Counted from the stretch's first letter, positions 17,440 through 29,071 are shown. The stretch is DNA of 64,000 nt from Deltaproteobacteria bacterium (GCA_018401435.1 JAGYJW010000004.1:184153-248152); one strand, 5' to 3'. Program-made: numbers and translations. Notes: generated by a model from the sequence alone, not told the origin.

Positions 17440-19743
17440 ATGGGCAAGGCGATTGGAATCGATCTCGGGACCACCAACACCGCTGTGGCGGTGCTCATCG
17501 ATGGTCGGCCCCGCGTCATCGAGGACGACAAGGGCTACAAGGTCCTGCCCTCCTGCGTGTCGATGCAGCCGGGCGGCAAGGCGGTGGTGGGCCAGGCGGC
17601 CCGAAGCCTCGCCCTGACCCAGCCCGACCGAACCGTGCAGGCGGTCAAGCGGCTGATCGGGCGGCGCTTCGACTCGCCCGAGGTCGAGCAGATCCGGCGC
17701 CGGGCGGGCTTTGGCATCAAGCCAGCCCCCGATGGCACCTGCCTGGTGGTGATGGCGGGCGAGACCTGGACGCCGGTGCAGGTGTCGGCGCTGGTGCTTC
17801 AGCACGCCCGCGAGATCGCCGAAAAGGCGCTGGACGAGACGGTGGACGAGGCGGTGATCACCGTGCCCGCCTACTTCAACCACGCCCAGCGATCGGCGAC
17901 ATTCGAGGCCGCCCGGCTGGCCGGCCTGCGCTGCGAGCGCCTGCTGAACGAGCCCACGGCGGCGGCCCTGGCCTATGGTTTTCGCAAGGACCTCAACCGC
18001 ACCATCCTGATCTACGACCTCGGCGGCGGCACCTTCGATGTGTCGGTGCTGCAGCTGTCCAAGGGCGTCTACGAGGTGCTGGCCACCGCGGGCGACACCT
18101 TCCTGGGGGGCGAGGACTTCGATCACCGGCTGGTGGACCACCTCGCGGACCACTTCCAGTCCACCCACAACATGGATCTGCGCACCGATCGCGAGGCCCT
18201 GCAGCGCCTCAAAGACGCATCAGAGCGGGCAAAGTGCGAGCTGTCCTTCACAGACCGCACCAACATCTTGATTCCCCGCATCACCTTGCGGGACAACCTC
18301 GAGCTGGCCGTCACCCGCCTGACCTTGGAAGGTCTGGTTGAGGATATGGTCGAAAGAAGCCTGCAAATCACCCGGCAGGCGGTGACGGACGCCGGCCTCA
18401 AGATCGCCGATATCGACGATGTCGTGCTGGTCGGGGGCCAGACCCGCATGCCCCGCGTGCGCGAGGCCATCGGCGCCCTCTTCCAGAAGGAGCCCAGCCG
18501 GTCGGTGCACCCCGAAGAGGTGGTGGCCATCGGCGCGGCGGTACACGCCCACAGCCTGGTGAACCCCGAGGCCAGCAAGCCCCTGCTGCTGGATGTGACC
18601 CCCTTCGACCTGGGCATCGACGTCGCAGGCGGGCTCTTCCAGACCATCATCACCAAGAACTCCCATGTGCCGGCTTCGGGTACGCGGACCTTTGCCACGG
18701 CCCACGACAACCAGGACAATGTGCAGGTGACGGTGCGGCAGGGAGAGAGCCGCTTCGCCGCCGAAAACGAGTTCCTGGGGCGCTTCGTGATGGCCGGGCT
18801 GCCGCCAGCGCCGCGCATGGGCACCAAGGTCGAGGTGACCTTCCGGCTGGACAGCAACGGCATGTTGCACGCCACCGCCCTCGAGGTGGCCACCGGCGAA
18901 CGCAAGCGCATCACCATTCGGAACTACGCCGAGATCGCCCAGTCCGAGGGCAAGGTCGAGGCGGTGATCGAGGGCGATACCGGGGCTCCGACCGCGGCTG
19001 CCCCTGCCCCAGCGGCTGCGGCAAAGGGCAAGGGCAAAGCCAAGAAAGAGAAGGTGGCCAAGGCCACCGGACCAGGCGCCGCCGACGCCGGCGTCAAAGA
19101 GAAGGCCGGCTTGCTGGGCAAGCTCTTTGGCCGCAAGAGCGCGGCCCCCGCCGCCAATGCCCCGGCTGTGGCCGCAGGCAGCCCAGTCCCGCCGGCGCCT
19201 GCCCCTCCGGTGGCGGCGGGCGATCGCTGGGCCGCCGACGAGCCCGCCCAGGTCCAGCCCGAGGAGCTTGCCGAGGTTGAGCCGGAGACGCTGGGCGTTG
19301 GCGCGCTGCAGATGCTGGAGCCCCTGGACGAGGAGCCAGGGCCGCTGCCCTTTGAGGGCGGCGGGCTGATCCCCCTCGATGACCTCGGCGCCGGAGACGA
19401 GGGCTTCGCTGATGCCTTCGCCATGCCCGCCGAAGCCGACGATCCCTTCGCCTCGGCCGATCCCTTCGCGCCCCCGGCACCCGCGCCGGCCTCGGCCGAC
19501 CCCTTCGCCGATCCCTTCGCGGGGCCGGCACCCGCGCCGGCCTCGGCCGACCCCTTCGCCCGCGACCCCTTCGACGCGCCGGAAGACGACTCGGCCGACG
19601 CCGAGACCGGCGCCTTCACGCTGCCCCTGGGCGACGACGACGACCTGGCCCAAGCCCGGCCGAGGCCGCCGCAGAGCGGGGGCGTCCGGCCGCCCGGCGC
19701 CCCGTCGGAAAGGCCCCGCCCCCTGCGCCGGTGGTGCAGCTAA
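17440..19743 (+). CDS. Hsp70 (DnaK-like) with long low-complexity tail, probably fused to PilZ
   Basis: The ATPase domain (residues 1-370) is intact: IGIDLGTTNTAVAV, AVITVPAYFNHAQR, YDLGGGTFDVSVL and VLVGGQTRMPRVREA. The substrate-binding domain follows (LLLDVTPFDLGIDVAGG to about residue 510). The helical lid of DnaK is replaced by an Ala/Pro/Lys linker and an acidic segment with DPF repeats. The frame stops at 19743 within an Ala/Pro-rich stretch, and an Ala/Lys-rich linker continues straight into a PilZ domain in another frame. The natural product is therefore likely an Hsp70-PilZ fusion of about 885 residues, broken here by one inserted or two missing bases between about 19665 and 19745. 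It is probably not the housekeeping DnaK: neither grpE nor dnaJ is adjacent. Confidence 0.88.
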   Translation: MGKAIGIDLGTTNTAVAVLIDGRPRVIEDDKGYKVLPSCVSMQPGGKAVVGQAARSLALTQPDRTVQAVKRLIGRRFDSPEVEQIRRRAGFGIKPAPDGTCLVVMAGETWTPVQVSALVLQHAREIAEKALDETVDEAVITVPAYFNHAQRSATFEAARLAGLRCERLLNEPTAAALAYGFRKDLNRTILIYDLGGGTFDVSVLQLSKGVYEVLATAGDTFLGGEDFDHRLVDHLADHFQSTHNMDLRTDREALQRLKDASERAKCELSFTDRTNILIPRITLRDNLELAVTRLTLEGLVEDMVERSLQITRQAVTDAGLKIADIDDVVLVGGQTRMPRVREAIGALFQKEPSRSVHPEEVVAIGAAVHAHSLVNPEASKPLLLDVTPFDLGIDVAGGLFQTIITKNSHVPASGTRTFATAHDNQDNVQVTVRQGESRFAAENEFLGRFVMAGLPPAPRMGTKVEVTFRLDSNGMLHATALEVATGERKRITIRNYAEIAQSEGKVEAVIEGDTGAPTAAAPAPAAAAKGKGKAKKEKVAKATGPGAADAGVKEKAGLLGKLFGRKSAAPAANAPAVAAGSPVPPAPAPPVAAGDRWAADEPAQVQPEELAEVEPETLGVGALQMLEPLDEEPGPLPFEGGGLIPLDDLGAGDEGFADAFAMPAEADDPFASADPFAPPAPAPASADPFADPFAGPAPAPASADPFARDPFDAPEDDSADAETGAFTLPLGDDDDLAQARPRPPQSGGVRPPGAPSERPRPLRRWCS
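19474..19560 (+). repeat. Two identical 36-bp copies in the Hsp70 tail
   Basis: Bases 19474-19509 and 19525-19560 are identical and lie 51 bases apart. They encode Pro-Ala-rich segments ending ASADPFA, between further DPF triplets. The tandem DPF motifs recall short linear docking motifs; whether they bind anything is not known. Confidence 0.9.
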
Positions 19744-20098
19744 GGCTCCTGCAGCTAAGAAGCCCGCTGCCGCCGCCAAGAAGGAGCGCAAGCCCGCTCG
19801 GCTGAAGCTGGCCTACCCTCGCGCCGACGCCATGGTCAACGAATACCGCGAAAACCTGCGTCGCGGCGGCTGTTTCATCAAGACCAGCAAGCCGCTGAAG
19901 GTGGGCCGCGAGTGCCGGATCGAGGTGCGCGCGCCGGGTCTGGACGAGCCCATCGAGCTGGACGGGGTCGTGACCTGGTCCAGCGCCGGGCAGGCCAGCC
20001 TGGCCCCCGGACAGAGCCCAGGCATGGGCATCGAGTACCGGCTGACGGCTTCGGCGCGGGATGCCGTGGAAGAGGCGCTGGCCCAGCTCTCGGCCTGA
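19742..20098 (+). CDS. PilZ domain, C-terminal part of the frame-disrupted Hsp70 gene
   Basis: This frame reads an Ala/Lys linker (KAPAAKKPAAAAKKERKPAR) and then a PilZ domain of about 100 residues: VNEYRENLRRGGCFIKTSKP, the ELDGVVTW strand and a PGMGIEY motif near the end, as in the myxobacterial TIGR02266-type PilZ family. PilZ domains of this class often lack the RxxxR/DxSxxG c-di-GMP motif, and no clean copy is visible here, so nucleotide binding is doubtful. No start codon with a ribosome site exists in this frame ahead of the domain; only CTG codons or an ATG inside the domain (19831 area) are available. This supports reading it as the end of the upstream Hsp70 gene. Confidence 0.75.
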   Translation, partial: KAPAAKKPAAAAKKERKPARLKLAYPRADAMVNEYRENLRRGGCFIKTSKPLKVGRECRIEVRAPGLDEPIELDGVVTWSSAGQASLAPGQSPGMGIEYRLTASARDAVEEALAQLSA

Positions 20099-20100
20099 GC

Positions 20101-20844
20101 TCAGATGCTCAGGCCCCCATCCACCGCCAGCTCCTGCCCGGTGATGTAGCGGGCCTCGTCCGAGGCGAGGAAGCGCACCAGGTGGGCGACCTCTTCGGGC
20201 TGGCCGATGCGACGCATGGGGATGACGTCCAAGACGCCCTCCACCACCTTGCGGTTCATCGCTTCCACCATATCGGTGGCGATGAAGCCCGGGGCCACGC
20301 AATTCACCCGGATTCCGCGGCGGGCAAGCTCTTTGGCCAGGGAGCGGCTCATGGCCGCCACCGCGGCCTTGCTGGCAGCGTAGTTGGCCTGGCCGGAATT
20401 TCCGCGAATGCCCGAGATGCTGGTGAGGTTGATGATCGAACCCGCCCGCTGGCGCAACATGACGGCTGCCGCGGCCCGACACATGCGGAAGGTGGCGGTG
20501 AGGTTGGTATCGATGACCGCTTGCCAGTCCGAATCGGCCATGCGCAGCATCAGGCCGTCGCGGGTGATGCCGGCGTTGTTGACCAGGATGTGCAGGCCCC
20601 CCAGGGCCTCGGCGGCCGCCACCAGGCGATCGGCGCCCTCTGCGCTGCTGACGTCGGCCTGGACCGCGACGCCGCCAATCTCGGCGGCCAGGGCCTCGGC
20701 GGCTTCGGCGCTGCGGTTGTAGTTCACGATGACCCGGGCGCCCGCGCGGCCCAGCTCCAGGGCGATGGCCCGGCCGATGCCGCGACCGGCTCCGGTCACG
20801 ATCGCCACGCGGTCGGTCAGGGGCAGGGCAGGGGACTCGGTCAT
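20101..20844 (-). CDS. fabG: 3-oxoacyl-ACP reductase
   Basis: A 247-residue short-chain dehydrogenase with the NADPH motif TGAGRGIGRAIA, LVNNAGITRDGLMLRM, catalytic Ser in NLTSISGIRGN, YAASK (Tyr-x3-Lys) and a C-terminal ITGQELAVDGGLSI. All are characteristic of FabG, which reduces 3-ketoacyl-ACP in fatty-acid elongation. The order efp-epmA-fabG on the minus strand is tight enough for co-transcription, although fabG is not next to other fab genes here. A general SDR with another substrate is possible but less likely. Its stop codon is two bases from the convergent PilZ stop. Confidence 0.88.
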   Translation of the reverse strand: MTESPALPLTDRVAIVTGAGRGIGRAIALELGRAGARVIVNYNRSAEAAEALAAEIGGVAVQADVSSAEGADRLVAAAEALGGLHILVNNAGITRDGLMLRMADSDWQAVIDTNLTATFRMCRAAAAVMLRQRAGSIINLTSISGIRGNSGQANYAASKAAVAAMSRSLAKELARRGIRVNCVAPGFIATDMVEAMNRKVVEGVLDVIPMRRIGQPEEVAHLVRFLASDEARYITGQELAVDGGLSI

Positions 20845-20896
20845 CGGCTTGCTCGGGTACGAGGGGGCGCAGCCGTTTAACCGCTCCGAGCGGCGC

Positions 20897-21706
20897 TCAG
20901 CGCACCTGGACCTGGGCGATATCGGTGGCGCCGGTCAAGGCCATCACCAGCCGGTCGAGACCCAAGGCGATGCCGGCACAGCGGGGCATGCGGTCCACCG
21001 CGGCGAGGAAGGCCTCGTCGATGGGGTGCGCGGGCCGGCCGGCGGCCAGGCGGGCGGCGTTGCCAGCGGTCCAACGCCGTCGGATCTCGGCGGCGTCCAG
21101 CTCTTCGTCAAAGGCGTTGGCCAGCTCCAGGCCGCCCAGGAAGACCTCGAAGCGCTCGGCCCGGCCGCCCCGCACCTTGGCCAGGGCGGCCTGCCAGGCG
21201 GGATAGCCATGGACCAGCGTGGGCCGCTGAAGCGTGGGCTCGACGGCCTCCACCCAGGTCCGAAACCAGGCATCGGCGTCACCGTGATCCGGCAAGAGGT
21301 CGGCGACCGCCCTGCGCTCCAGCGTCGGCGAGGGCAGGCCCACGGCCCGCGCGCACGCGCCGATCAGGCCCTCCACCTCGTCCATGATCTCGGCCAGGCC
21401 GGCGCCGGCCCGGTACCACTCCACCAGGGTGAACTCCCGGCTGTGGTGCACGCCCTGCTCCTCTTCGCGAAAGCAGGGGGCGACCTGGTAGATGCGCCCG
21501 AGGCCTGCGGCCAGCACCCGCTTCATGGCGAATTCGGGGCTGGTGTGGAGCTGCAGGCGGCCCACAGCGACCGCCTCGAGGTGCTCCTCCATGGCGCCAG
21601 CGGGCACCAGCGCGGGGGTGTGCACCTCGAGGTAGCCCCGGCGGTCAAACCAGCGGCGCAATTCGCGGAGGATCAGCGCCCGCGCGCGCAGGCGGCTGGG
21701 GTCCAT
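20897..21706 (-). CDS. epmA: EF-P beta-lysyltransferase (lysyl-tRNA synthetase-like)
   Basis: The 269-residue protein (start ATG 21706) corresponds to the catalytic core of class II lysyl-tRNA synthetases without the anticodon-binding domain, as in EpmA/GenX/PoxA. Visible motifs are FRREEEQ-like CFREEEQGVHHSREFTLVEWYR (motif 2), the LHTSPEFAMKRVLA segment, and motif 3 GIALGLDRLVMAL. It attaches (R)-beta-lysine to a conserved lysine of EF-P. The efp gene lies ten bases upstream and epmB is divergent just beyond, so the whole modification set is together. A longer frame upstream overlaps efp and is not needed. Confidence 0.9.
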   Translation of the reverse strand: MDPSRLRARALILRELRRWFDRRGYLEVHTPALVPAGAMEEHLEAVAVGRLQLHTSPEFAMKRVLAAGLGRIYQVAPCFREEEQGVHHSREFTLVEWYRAGAGLAEIMDEVEGLIGACARAVGLPSPTLERRAVADLLPDHGDADAWFRTWVEAVEPTLQRPTLVHGYPAWQAALAKVRGGRAERFEVFLGGLELANAFDEELDAAEIRRRWTAGNAARLAAGRPAHPIDEAFLAAVDRMPRCAGIALGLDRLVMALTGATDIAQVQVR

Positions 21707-21716
21707 CCGCTCTGGC

Positions 21717-22289
21717 TCACTTGCCGACGCGGCTGACGTACTCACCGGTGCGGGTGTCCACGCGGATGGTCTCGCCCTGCTCGACAAAGAGAGGGACCTG
21801 CACGCTTGCACCGCAGGCGAGGTCGGCGCTCTTGGTGGCGCCCGTGGCGGTGTTGCCCTTTACGCCGGGCTCGCAGTAGAGGATCTCGCTCTCGATGAAG
21901 TTGGGCAGGTTCACCGAGATCGGGCGGCCTTCAAAGAAGATCACGTCCACGCTCAGCTCGGGGGTGAGGAACTTGGACTCCTCCTTGATGCCATCGGAGG
22001 GGATGGCCACCTGGCTGAAGTCCTCGTTGTTCATGAAGTGGTGGAACTCTCCGTCATCGTAGAGGTACTGCATGTTGTGCTCTTCGATGTCGGCAGCGTC
22101 GACCTTTTCACCCGTTCGGTAGGTGCGCTCGAGCACCGCGCCGGTGATCATATTCTTCATCTTGGTGCGCGTGAACGCGGTGCCCTTGCCGGGCTTGACG
22201 AACTGGAAGTAGGTCACCGTATAGGGGTTGCCGTCGATGACGACCTTGAGCCCGTTGCGGAAGTCAGAGGTGTCGTACTGGTGCGCCAT
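21717..22289 (-). CDS. efp: Translation elongation factor P
   Basis: EF-P (190 residues) relieves ribosome stalling on consecutive prolines. The sequence starts MAHQYDTSDFRNGLKV with GGAG six bases upstream, and carries the modification loop VKPGKGTAF with Lys35 (Lys34 after Met removal), which matches the beta-lysylated Lys34 of E. coli EF-P rather than the Arg32 rhamnosylation type. The C-terminal signature VKGNTATGATKSADL and the IRVDTRTGEYVSRV end are also present. The epmA gene follows and epmB is divergent across a 105-base gap, which should hold promoters for both. The window's abundance of Pro-rich proteins makes an EF-P requirement sensible. Confidence 0.95.
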   Translation of the reverse strand: MAHQYDTSDFRNGLKVVIDGNPYTVTYFQFVKPGKGTAFTRTKMKNMITGAVLERTYRTGEKVDAADIEEHNMQYLYDDGEFHHFMNNEDFSQVAIPSDGIKEESKFLTPELSVDVIFFEGRPISVNLPNFIESEILYCEPGVKGNTATGATKSADLACGASVQVPLFVEQGETIRVDTRTGEYVSRVGK

Positions 22290-22394
22290 GGTGGACTCCG
22301 GTGCTTGGACGCGGGCCGGGCCCGCGGCGGGATAAGGTGGCGGCTGATTCGCGGGGAGGGCCCGCGGCGATGACCGCCTGGTGAACGAGGCCGC

Positions 22395-23368
<974 letters not shown>

Positions 23369-23404
23369 GCTTCGATACCATGGGCCCGCACCGGAGTCCG
23401 CACC

Positions 23405-25146
23405 ATGCCAATTCGCCGCGCCACCCGCCGATGGGACGATCTCGCCAGCTTCCTCGCGGAGTGGAATTCCACCCTGCAATCCGGCGCCCTCTACCTGCCC
23501 GCGGGCAGCTTGGACGATGAGCCCGCGCCGGAGCTGAAGCTGGACCTCATCCTGCCCCTGGTGGGTCGGGCGGGGCCGGTGCGGGCCCAGGTGGTGCACC
23601 GCGCGCCCGATGGGGCGTCGCCCTCCAACTTCCCGATTTCGAGCAAGAGGCGGGGGCGTCGGTGGCCGCGCTCTTTGAGGCCATTGAGGCGGTCAAGGCC
23701 TGGCTGCTGTCGACGGGGCAGGTGCTGCCAGCCGGCGCCACTTCAGCCCTGCAGGAGCGGGTGGACCGGCTGGAGGCCGCCGCGCACCTGCCCGCTCCGG
23801 CGCCCAGCGAGGGCGAAAGCGCCAGGCCGGCACCGACCACCAACCTGTCTGCGGACCCCTCCGCCGCGCCGCCAAAGGCCGCTGGGGTCGCCGCCCCGGA
23901 GGCCGCAGCGCCCGCCTCTCGCGGCTTCCGGGTGCCGAATGTGCAGGCGGCCGACGCCGCGCGCTCCGGCAGCCTGGGCGACCGCAGCCTGCAGGATGCC
24001 ATGCTCGACCTCGCGGTTCAGCGCACCACCGGCCTGCTGGTGCTGCATTGTGCCGATGGCCGCAAGCGAGTGGGCTTCTGGAACAAGGGCGGCCCCGTGG
24101 GCTTCCGCACCGACCCGGTGCAAGAGGCCGAGGTCCTCGGCGTGCTGCTCTTCAAGGCGGGCCAGGTGGACAAGGCCCAGCTGGCCGAGAGCCTGGAGCG
24201 CATGAAGCGCACCGGGCAGCGCCAGGGGGAGGCCTTCATCGAGATGGGGCTGATGACCTTCTCGCAGCTCATCATGGTGCTGGGCAAGCAGACCGAATTC
24301 GTGCTGCAGCGGGTCTTGGCCGAGACCGCGGGCACATGGGAATTCCACGACCTCGACAGCTTGCCCGAGCAATTCCTCCCGCCGCCGGTTCGGGTTCCCT
24401 CCTTGCTCTACCGCTCCCTCGTGGCCAAGGCCCGCAGCCTCCCTGCCGAACAGTTGGCGGCCGCCTACCGCAAGAACATCGACCAATACATCCATTTCAA
24501 CGAGAAGGTCAGCTCGATCCTCGCCGATGTGCAGTTCGATGCGGCCGAGCGCAAGATCCTCGAGATCATGCACAGCAACACCTGGCGCATGCGCGAGGTC
24601 TTCTCGATGTCGCCGATCTCCCGGCAGGGCACGGCGGCGGTGCTGTGGGCCATGGTCGAGCTGCAGTTCCTGGAGTTCGACCGGGACGAGGATGCCGAGC
24701 GCTATCTTCGCCGGGTCAGCGAGATGGTCGACCGCAAGCGCCGGCAGCTGCGCAAGTGCACCCACTTCGAGGTGCTGGACGTGCACTGGATCAGCCTGCC
24801 CGAGGAGATCGAGGCCGGCTACCAGCGCCTTCGCGAAGAGACCGACCCCAGCAACTACACGGGGCTCTCGCAGGAGCTGGTGGACGGATTGATGACCATC
24901 CGGGCGCGCATGGACGAGAGTCACGCGCTGCTCATGAATGACGCGCGCCGGCGGGAATACCGCAAGACCTTCCTCGAGCCCATGATGATCAGCCAGTCCG
25001 CCGAGCTGCTGGCCAAGAAGGGCGAGATGGCGATCATGCGCAAGGACCGCCGCGAGGGCAGCCTCTGCTTCGCCAAGGCCCTGGAGCTCGAGCCCAACAA
25101 CGCCGAGTACCGCGAAGGCCTGCAGCGGGCGCGCACGGTGGTCTGA
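23405..25146 (+). CDS. PilZ-DUF4388-TPR regulatory protein (frame disrupted)
   Basis: The first 70 residues (RRATRRWDDLASFLAEWN, ALYLPAG, LKLDLILPLVG, AQVVHRAPDG) look like a TIGR02266-type PilZ-like domain. Near 23617 the frame shifts back by one and continues LQLPDFEQEAGASVAALFEA; a fourth C in the CCC at that point would join them. Then come a Pro/Ala linker, a DUF4388 domain (LGDRSLQDAMLDLAVQRTTG, VGFWNKGGPVGFR), a DnaJ-like helical segment (HFEVLDVHWISLPEEIEAGY) and a final TPR (SLCFAKALELEPNNAEYREG). DUF4388 proteins are frequent in myxobacteria and are linked to polarity and signalling. The specific role is unknown. The start ATG has GGAG eight bases upstream. Confidence 0.78.
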
Positions 25147-25194
25147 GGGCGGCGGGGCCTCGGCCACCTGCTCCCGTCCTCCCCCCAACGCAGA

Positions 25195-25230
25195 AGGCCC
25201 CAGGGCGGAAACCCTGGGGCCTGTCTCTTT
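25195..25230. terminator. Bidirectional intrinsic terminator
   Basis: An eleven-pair perfect stem (AGGCCCCAGGG and its complement) with a six-base loop lies between two convergent genes: the PilZ-DUF4388 gene and actF. GTCTCTTT follows on the plus strand; on the minus strand the hairpin is followed by TCTGCGTT. It probably ends both transcripts, more efficiently on the plus strand. Confidence 0.75.
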
Positions 25231-25242
25231 CGAGGCGTCGGC

Positions 25243-26601
25243 TCAGTGGCCGTGGTGCGCCCGGCTGGCCGGAACCACGTGCACATGGTCCGGATCGACC
25301 TGCATATAGGGGTCGGTGAAGGTGACCGTGGGCACCTTGGCCAGGAAGTTGAAGACCACCGTGATGAACAGGCCCAGGAAGCCCAGGGTCATACCAATCT
25401 CGGGGATGCCGATGGGCAGGGCGTTGGTGACTTCGGGGGAGAGGTTGCCGGTGATGTGGGCGTTGCCCCACACGCTGGGCATGACCTGCATGAAGCGCTC
25501 CAACCAGATGCCCACGGCGATGACGCCGGTGACGGTCAGGTAGGCGGCGGGGATCTTCTTGAGGCCGCGGGACAGCAGCATCGACCAGGGCATCGCAAAG
25601 CACATCATGAAGACGACCTTGGACACCGGGGCCCAGGGCTGCATCTCGGTGCGAATCAGCACGTAGCCGATCTCTTCGGTCATGTTGCCGTACCAGATGG
25701 GCAGGTACTGGGCGAAGAGGGTGTAGCCCCAGAACATGGTCAAGCCGAAGGTGAGCTTGCCCAGGTCGTGGTACATCGTCGGCTTCATGAGGTGGTCGGC
25801 GCCCATCCACTTGCGGGCGAGCAGCGACACCATGCCCAGGTAGACCAGGCCGCTCCAGAAGCAGCTCATGAAGTACCAGGCCGGGAACATATTCGCGAAC
25901 CAGTGGGGCGCGAGGCTCATCGACAGGTCCACCGCCACCATCGTGAAGACGATGGCGTAGCAGATGGCGATGGCGGGGCCGATGCGGGCCTGGGCGGTCT
26001 GGCTGGCCTCGATCTCGGCGGCGTCGCCCTTCCAACCCTGGGTCATGCTCTCCCAGAAGGCCGGTACGGTGCCCTTGATCTTGGACTTGGCCACACCCAG
26101 GTCAGCGCGAAGGCTGGCGCGGATGAAGAGCAGGTCCAGGGCCAACAGCAGGCCGAGGCCGATGACCAGGCGGGCGATGAAGAAGCCCGAGGTCAGGTAG
26201 GCGGCCTTGTGGGGAGGGGCCTCGCCGGGCAGCCAGTGGTGCCACTCGTAGATCTCGAGTCCGCCTGCGAGCAGGAAGACGATCAAGAGGGCGTACATGG
26301 GCACCAGCATCAGCGCGAAGGCCTCGGCCAGGCGCTTGAGGGGGCGGCCCCAGCGACCCTTCACCAGCACAAAGGCCACCGCGAACATCATCGCGCCCTG
26401 GGCGATGCCGGCCCAGTACAGGAAGTTGATGACGAAGGTGGCCGCAACGCGGACACTCCCGCCTTCGACGCCGAAGATGCCGACGGCAGCGGAGATGAGT
26501 CCGATTGCCATCAGCGCCAGGCCGCCAGACTTCACAATGCCGGGGACCGCGCGCGGGGTGCTGCTGAGCACGGGGCCGAAGTCCAAACCGTGGGAGGCCA
26601 T
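25243..26601 (-). CDS. actF: Alternative complex III subunit F (NrfD-like membrane protein)
   Basis: A 452-residue integral membrane protein with about ten hydrophobic helices, similar in layout to ActC. It is the last gene of the actABCDEF order. ActF proteins form a quinol:cytochrome c oxidoreductase membrane subunit within alternative complex III. The ATG at 26601 lies one base after the actE stop with AAGGAA upstream; a longer frame extending to 26691 overlaps actE. Helices of note are AATFVINFLYWAGIAQGAMM and AICYAIVFTMVAVDLSMSLA, and the sequence ends in a His-rich SRAHHGH. Confidence 0.88.
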   Translation of the reverse strand: MASHGLDFGPVLSSTPRAVPGIVKSGGLALMAIGLISAAVGIFGVEGGSVRVAATFVINFLYWAGIAQGAMMFAVAFVLVKGRWGRPLKRLAEAFALMLVPMYALLIVFLLAGGLEIYEWHHWLPGEAPPHKAAYLTSGFFIARLVIGLGLLLALDLLFIRASLRADLGVAKSKIKGTVPAFWESMTQGWKGDAAEIEASQTAQARIGPAIAICYAIVFTMVAVDLSMSLAPHWFANMFPAWYFMSCFWSGLVYLGMVSLLARKWMGADHLMKPTMYHDLGKLTFGLTMFWGYTLFAQYLPIWYGNMTEEIGYVLIRTEMQPWAPVSKVVFMMCFAMPWSMLLSRGLKKIPAAYLTVTGVIAVGIWLERFMQVMPSVWGNAHITGNLSPEVTNALPIGIPEIGMTLGFLGLFITVVFNFLAKVPTVTFTDPYMQVDPDHVHVVPASRAHHGH

Positions 26602-26602
26602 G

Positions 26603-27187
26603 TCAGTTTCCTTCGCCGGCAGGGGCCGGCGGGACGTACTGGGCGCCATCGAGGGTCCGAATATAGGAGACGATGGACCACATCTCCTCATCGGACATGG
26701 CCTGCCCGTAGGCGGGCATGATGGCGGCGCCGTTTCGAATGGTCAGGTAGATATAGCCATCGGACCGGCCGGTGCTCACCGCGGCCTCACCACTGAGGCG
26801 CGGGGCGGGGACCGGGTATCGGCGAATGCCGACGTCGGGCTCGTTGCGCATGACCTCGGCGCCGCCCAGGCCCTGCGCGCCGTGGCAGACCGCGCAGTAG
26901 ACCGTGAACATCCGCTCGCCCTGCTTGAGCGTCTCGGGAGAGCTCTGCAGGGGGTTGACGAGGGCCTCTCCTTCGGGAGTGGTGCGGTCGTAGTTCTGGC
27001 TGAAGCGGTTGCGGGAGACCGCGCCTTCGGGCGGGGTCATCATCTTCCACCCATAGGCCTTCTTGTAGAGGGCATCGACCATGTCGATGTCCCAGGGGAA
27101 GGCCCAGGCGGCGGTGCTGAGACCCATCAGGGCCAGCGCCCCGACGACGACCCGGCGAGGGCCGGAGGGCTTGCGGAAGCTAGGCAT
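26603..27187 (-). CDS. actE: Alternative complex III subunit E (monohaem cytochrome c)
   Basis: The 194-residue protein has an N-terminal membrane or signal segment (VVVGALALMGLSTAAWA), one haem-binding CAVCHG near residue 98 and a distal Met candidate in the NGAAIMPAYGQAMSDEEMW region, the usual cytochrome c sixth ligand. ActE passes electrons within alternative complex III to the soluble carrier or oxidase. Its start overlaps the actD stop by eight bases and its stop abuts actF, so it is co-translated with both. Confidence 0.9.
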   Translation of the reverse strand: MPSFRKPSGPRRVVVGALALMGLSTAAWAFPWDIDMVDALYKKAYGWKMMTPPEGAVSRNRFSQNYDRTTPEGEALVNPLQSSPETLKQGERMFTVYCAVCHGAQGLGGAEVMRNEPDVGIRRYPVPAPRLSGEAAVSTGRSDGYIYLTIRNGAAIMPAYGQAMSDEEMWSIVSYIRTLDGAQYVPPAPAGEGN

Positions 27188-27736
27188 GGGCGGCCTCCTT
27201 GTCCATTCCCGAGACCTCGATGGCGCCGGTGCTGTTCAGGATCTCGCGAACGCGTTCCAGGTCGGAGGCGACCAGACCGTTGAGCACGATCCCGAACTTG
27301 TCATCGGAGTAGCGGGGGTCCCGGACCTCAATCTGGAGGTCGTTGGCGGGCAGTCGGCACATCGCCAGCAGCCCGACGAAGGTGAAGATGCAGCCCATCA
27401 GCACCGTGGCCTCGAAGGTGATGATCATGAAGGCCGGAATCGACACCAGGGGCTTTCCGGCGGGGATGATCATCGGCCAGTTGAGGTGGGTGAGCGAGCA
27501 CACCGAGAAGCCGCTGATGCCGCCGAAGAGGGCGCCGGTCAGGGTGAACCAGCGCACGGGGCTGGGGCGGCCCTCGTAGATCAGCTCCTCGATCTCGTGC
27601 CGGGGAAGGGGAGCGGTCACCACCATATTGGTGAAGCCGGCCCGCTTGAGCTGGTCGATGCCTTCGACCAGACAGTCCAGGTGAGCGAAGACAGCCTTGA
27701 CGCAGCCAGGCGTCGGGTTTGCAGGCGTAAAGGCAC

Positions 27737-27740
<4 letters not shown>
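27180..27740 (-). CDS. actD: Alternative complex III subunit D (DUF3341)
   Basis: A 186-residue protein with two hydrophobic helices (WFTLTGALFGGISGFSVCSL and SIPAFMIITFEATVLMGCIF), the DUF3341 arrangement of ActD. It starts at the ATG at 27740, overlapping the actC stop by four bases, and overlaps actE at its end. It is structural, with no cofactor ligands expected. A ferredoxin-like fold at the N-terminus (CLVEGIDQLKRAGFTNMVV) agrees with known ActD structures. Confidence 0.88.
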
Positions 27741-29062
<1,322 letters not shown>

Positions 29063-29071
29063 GATGCGCTC

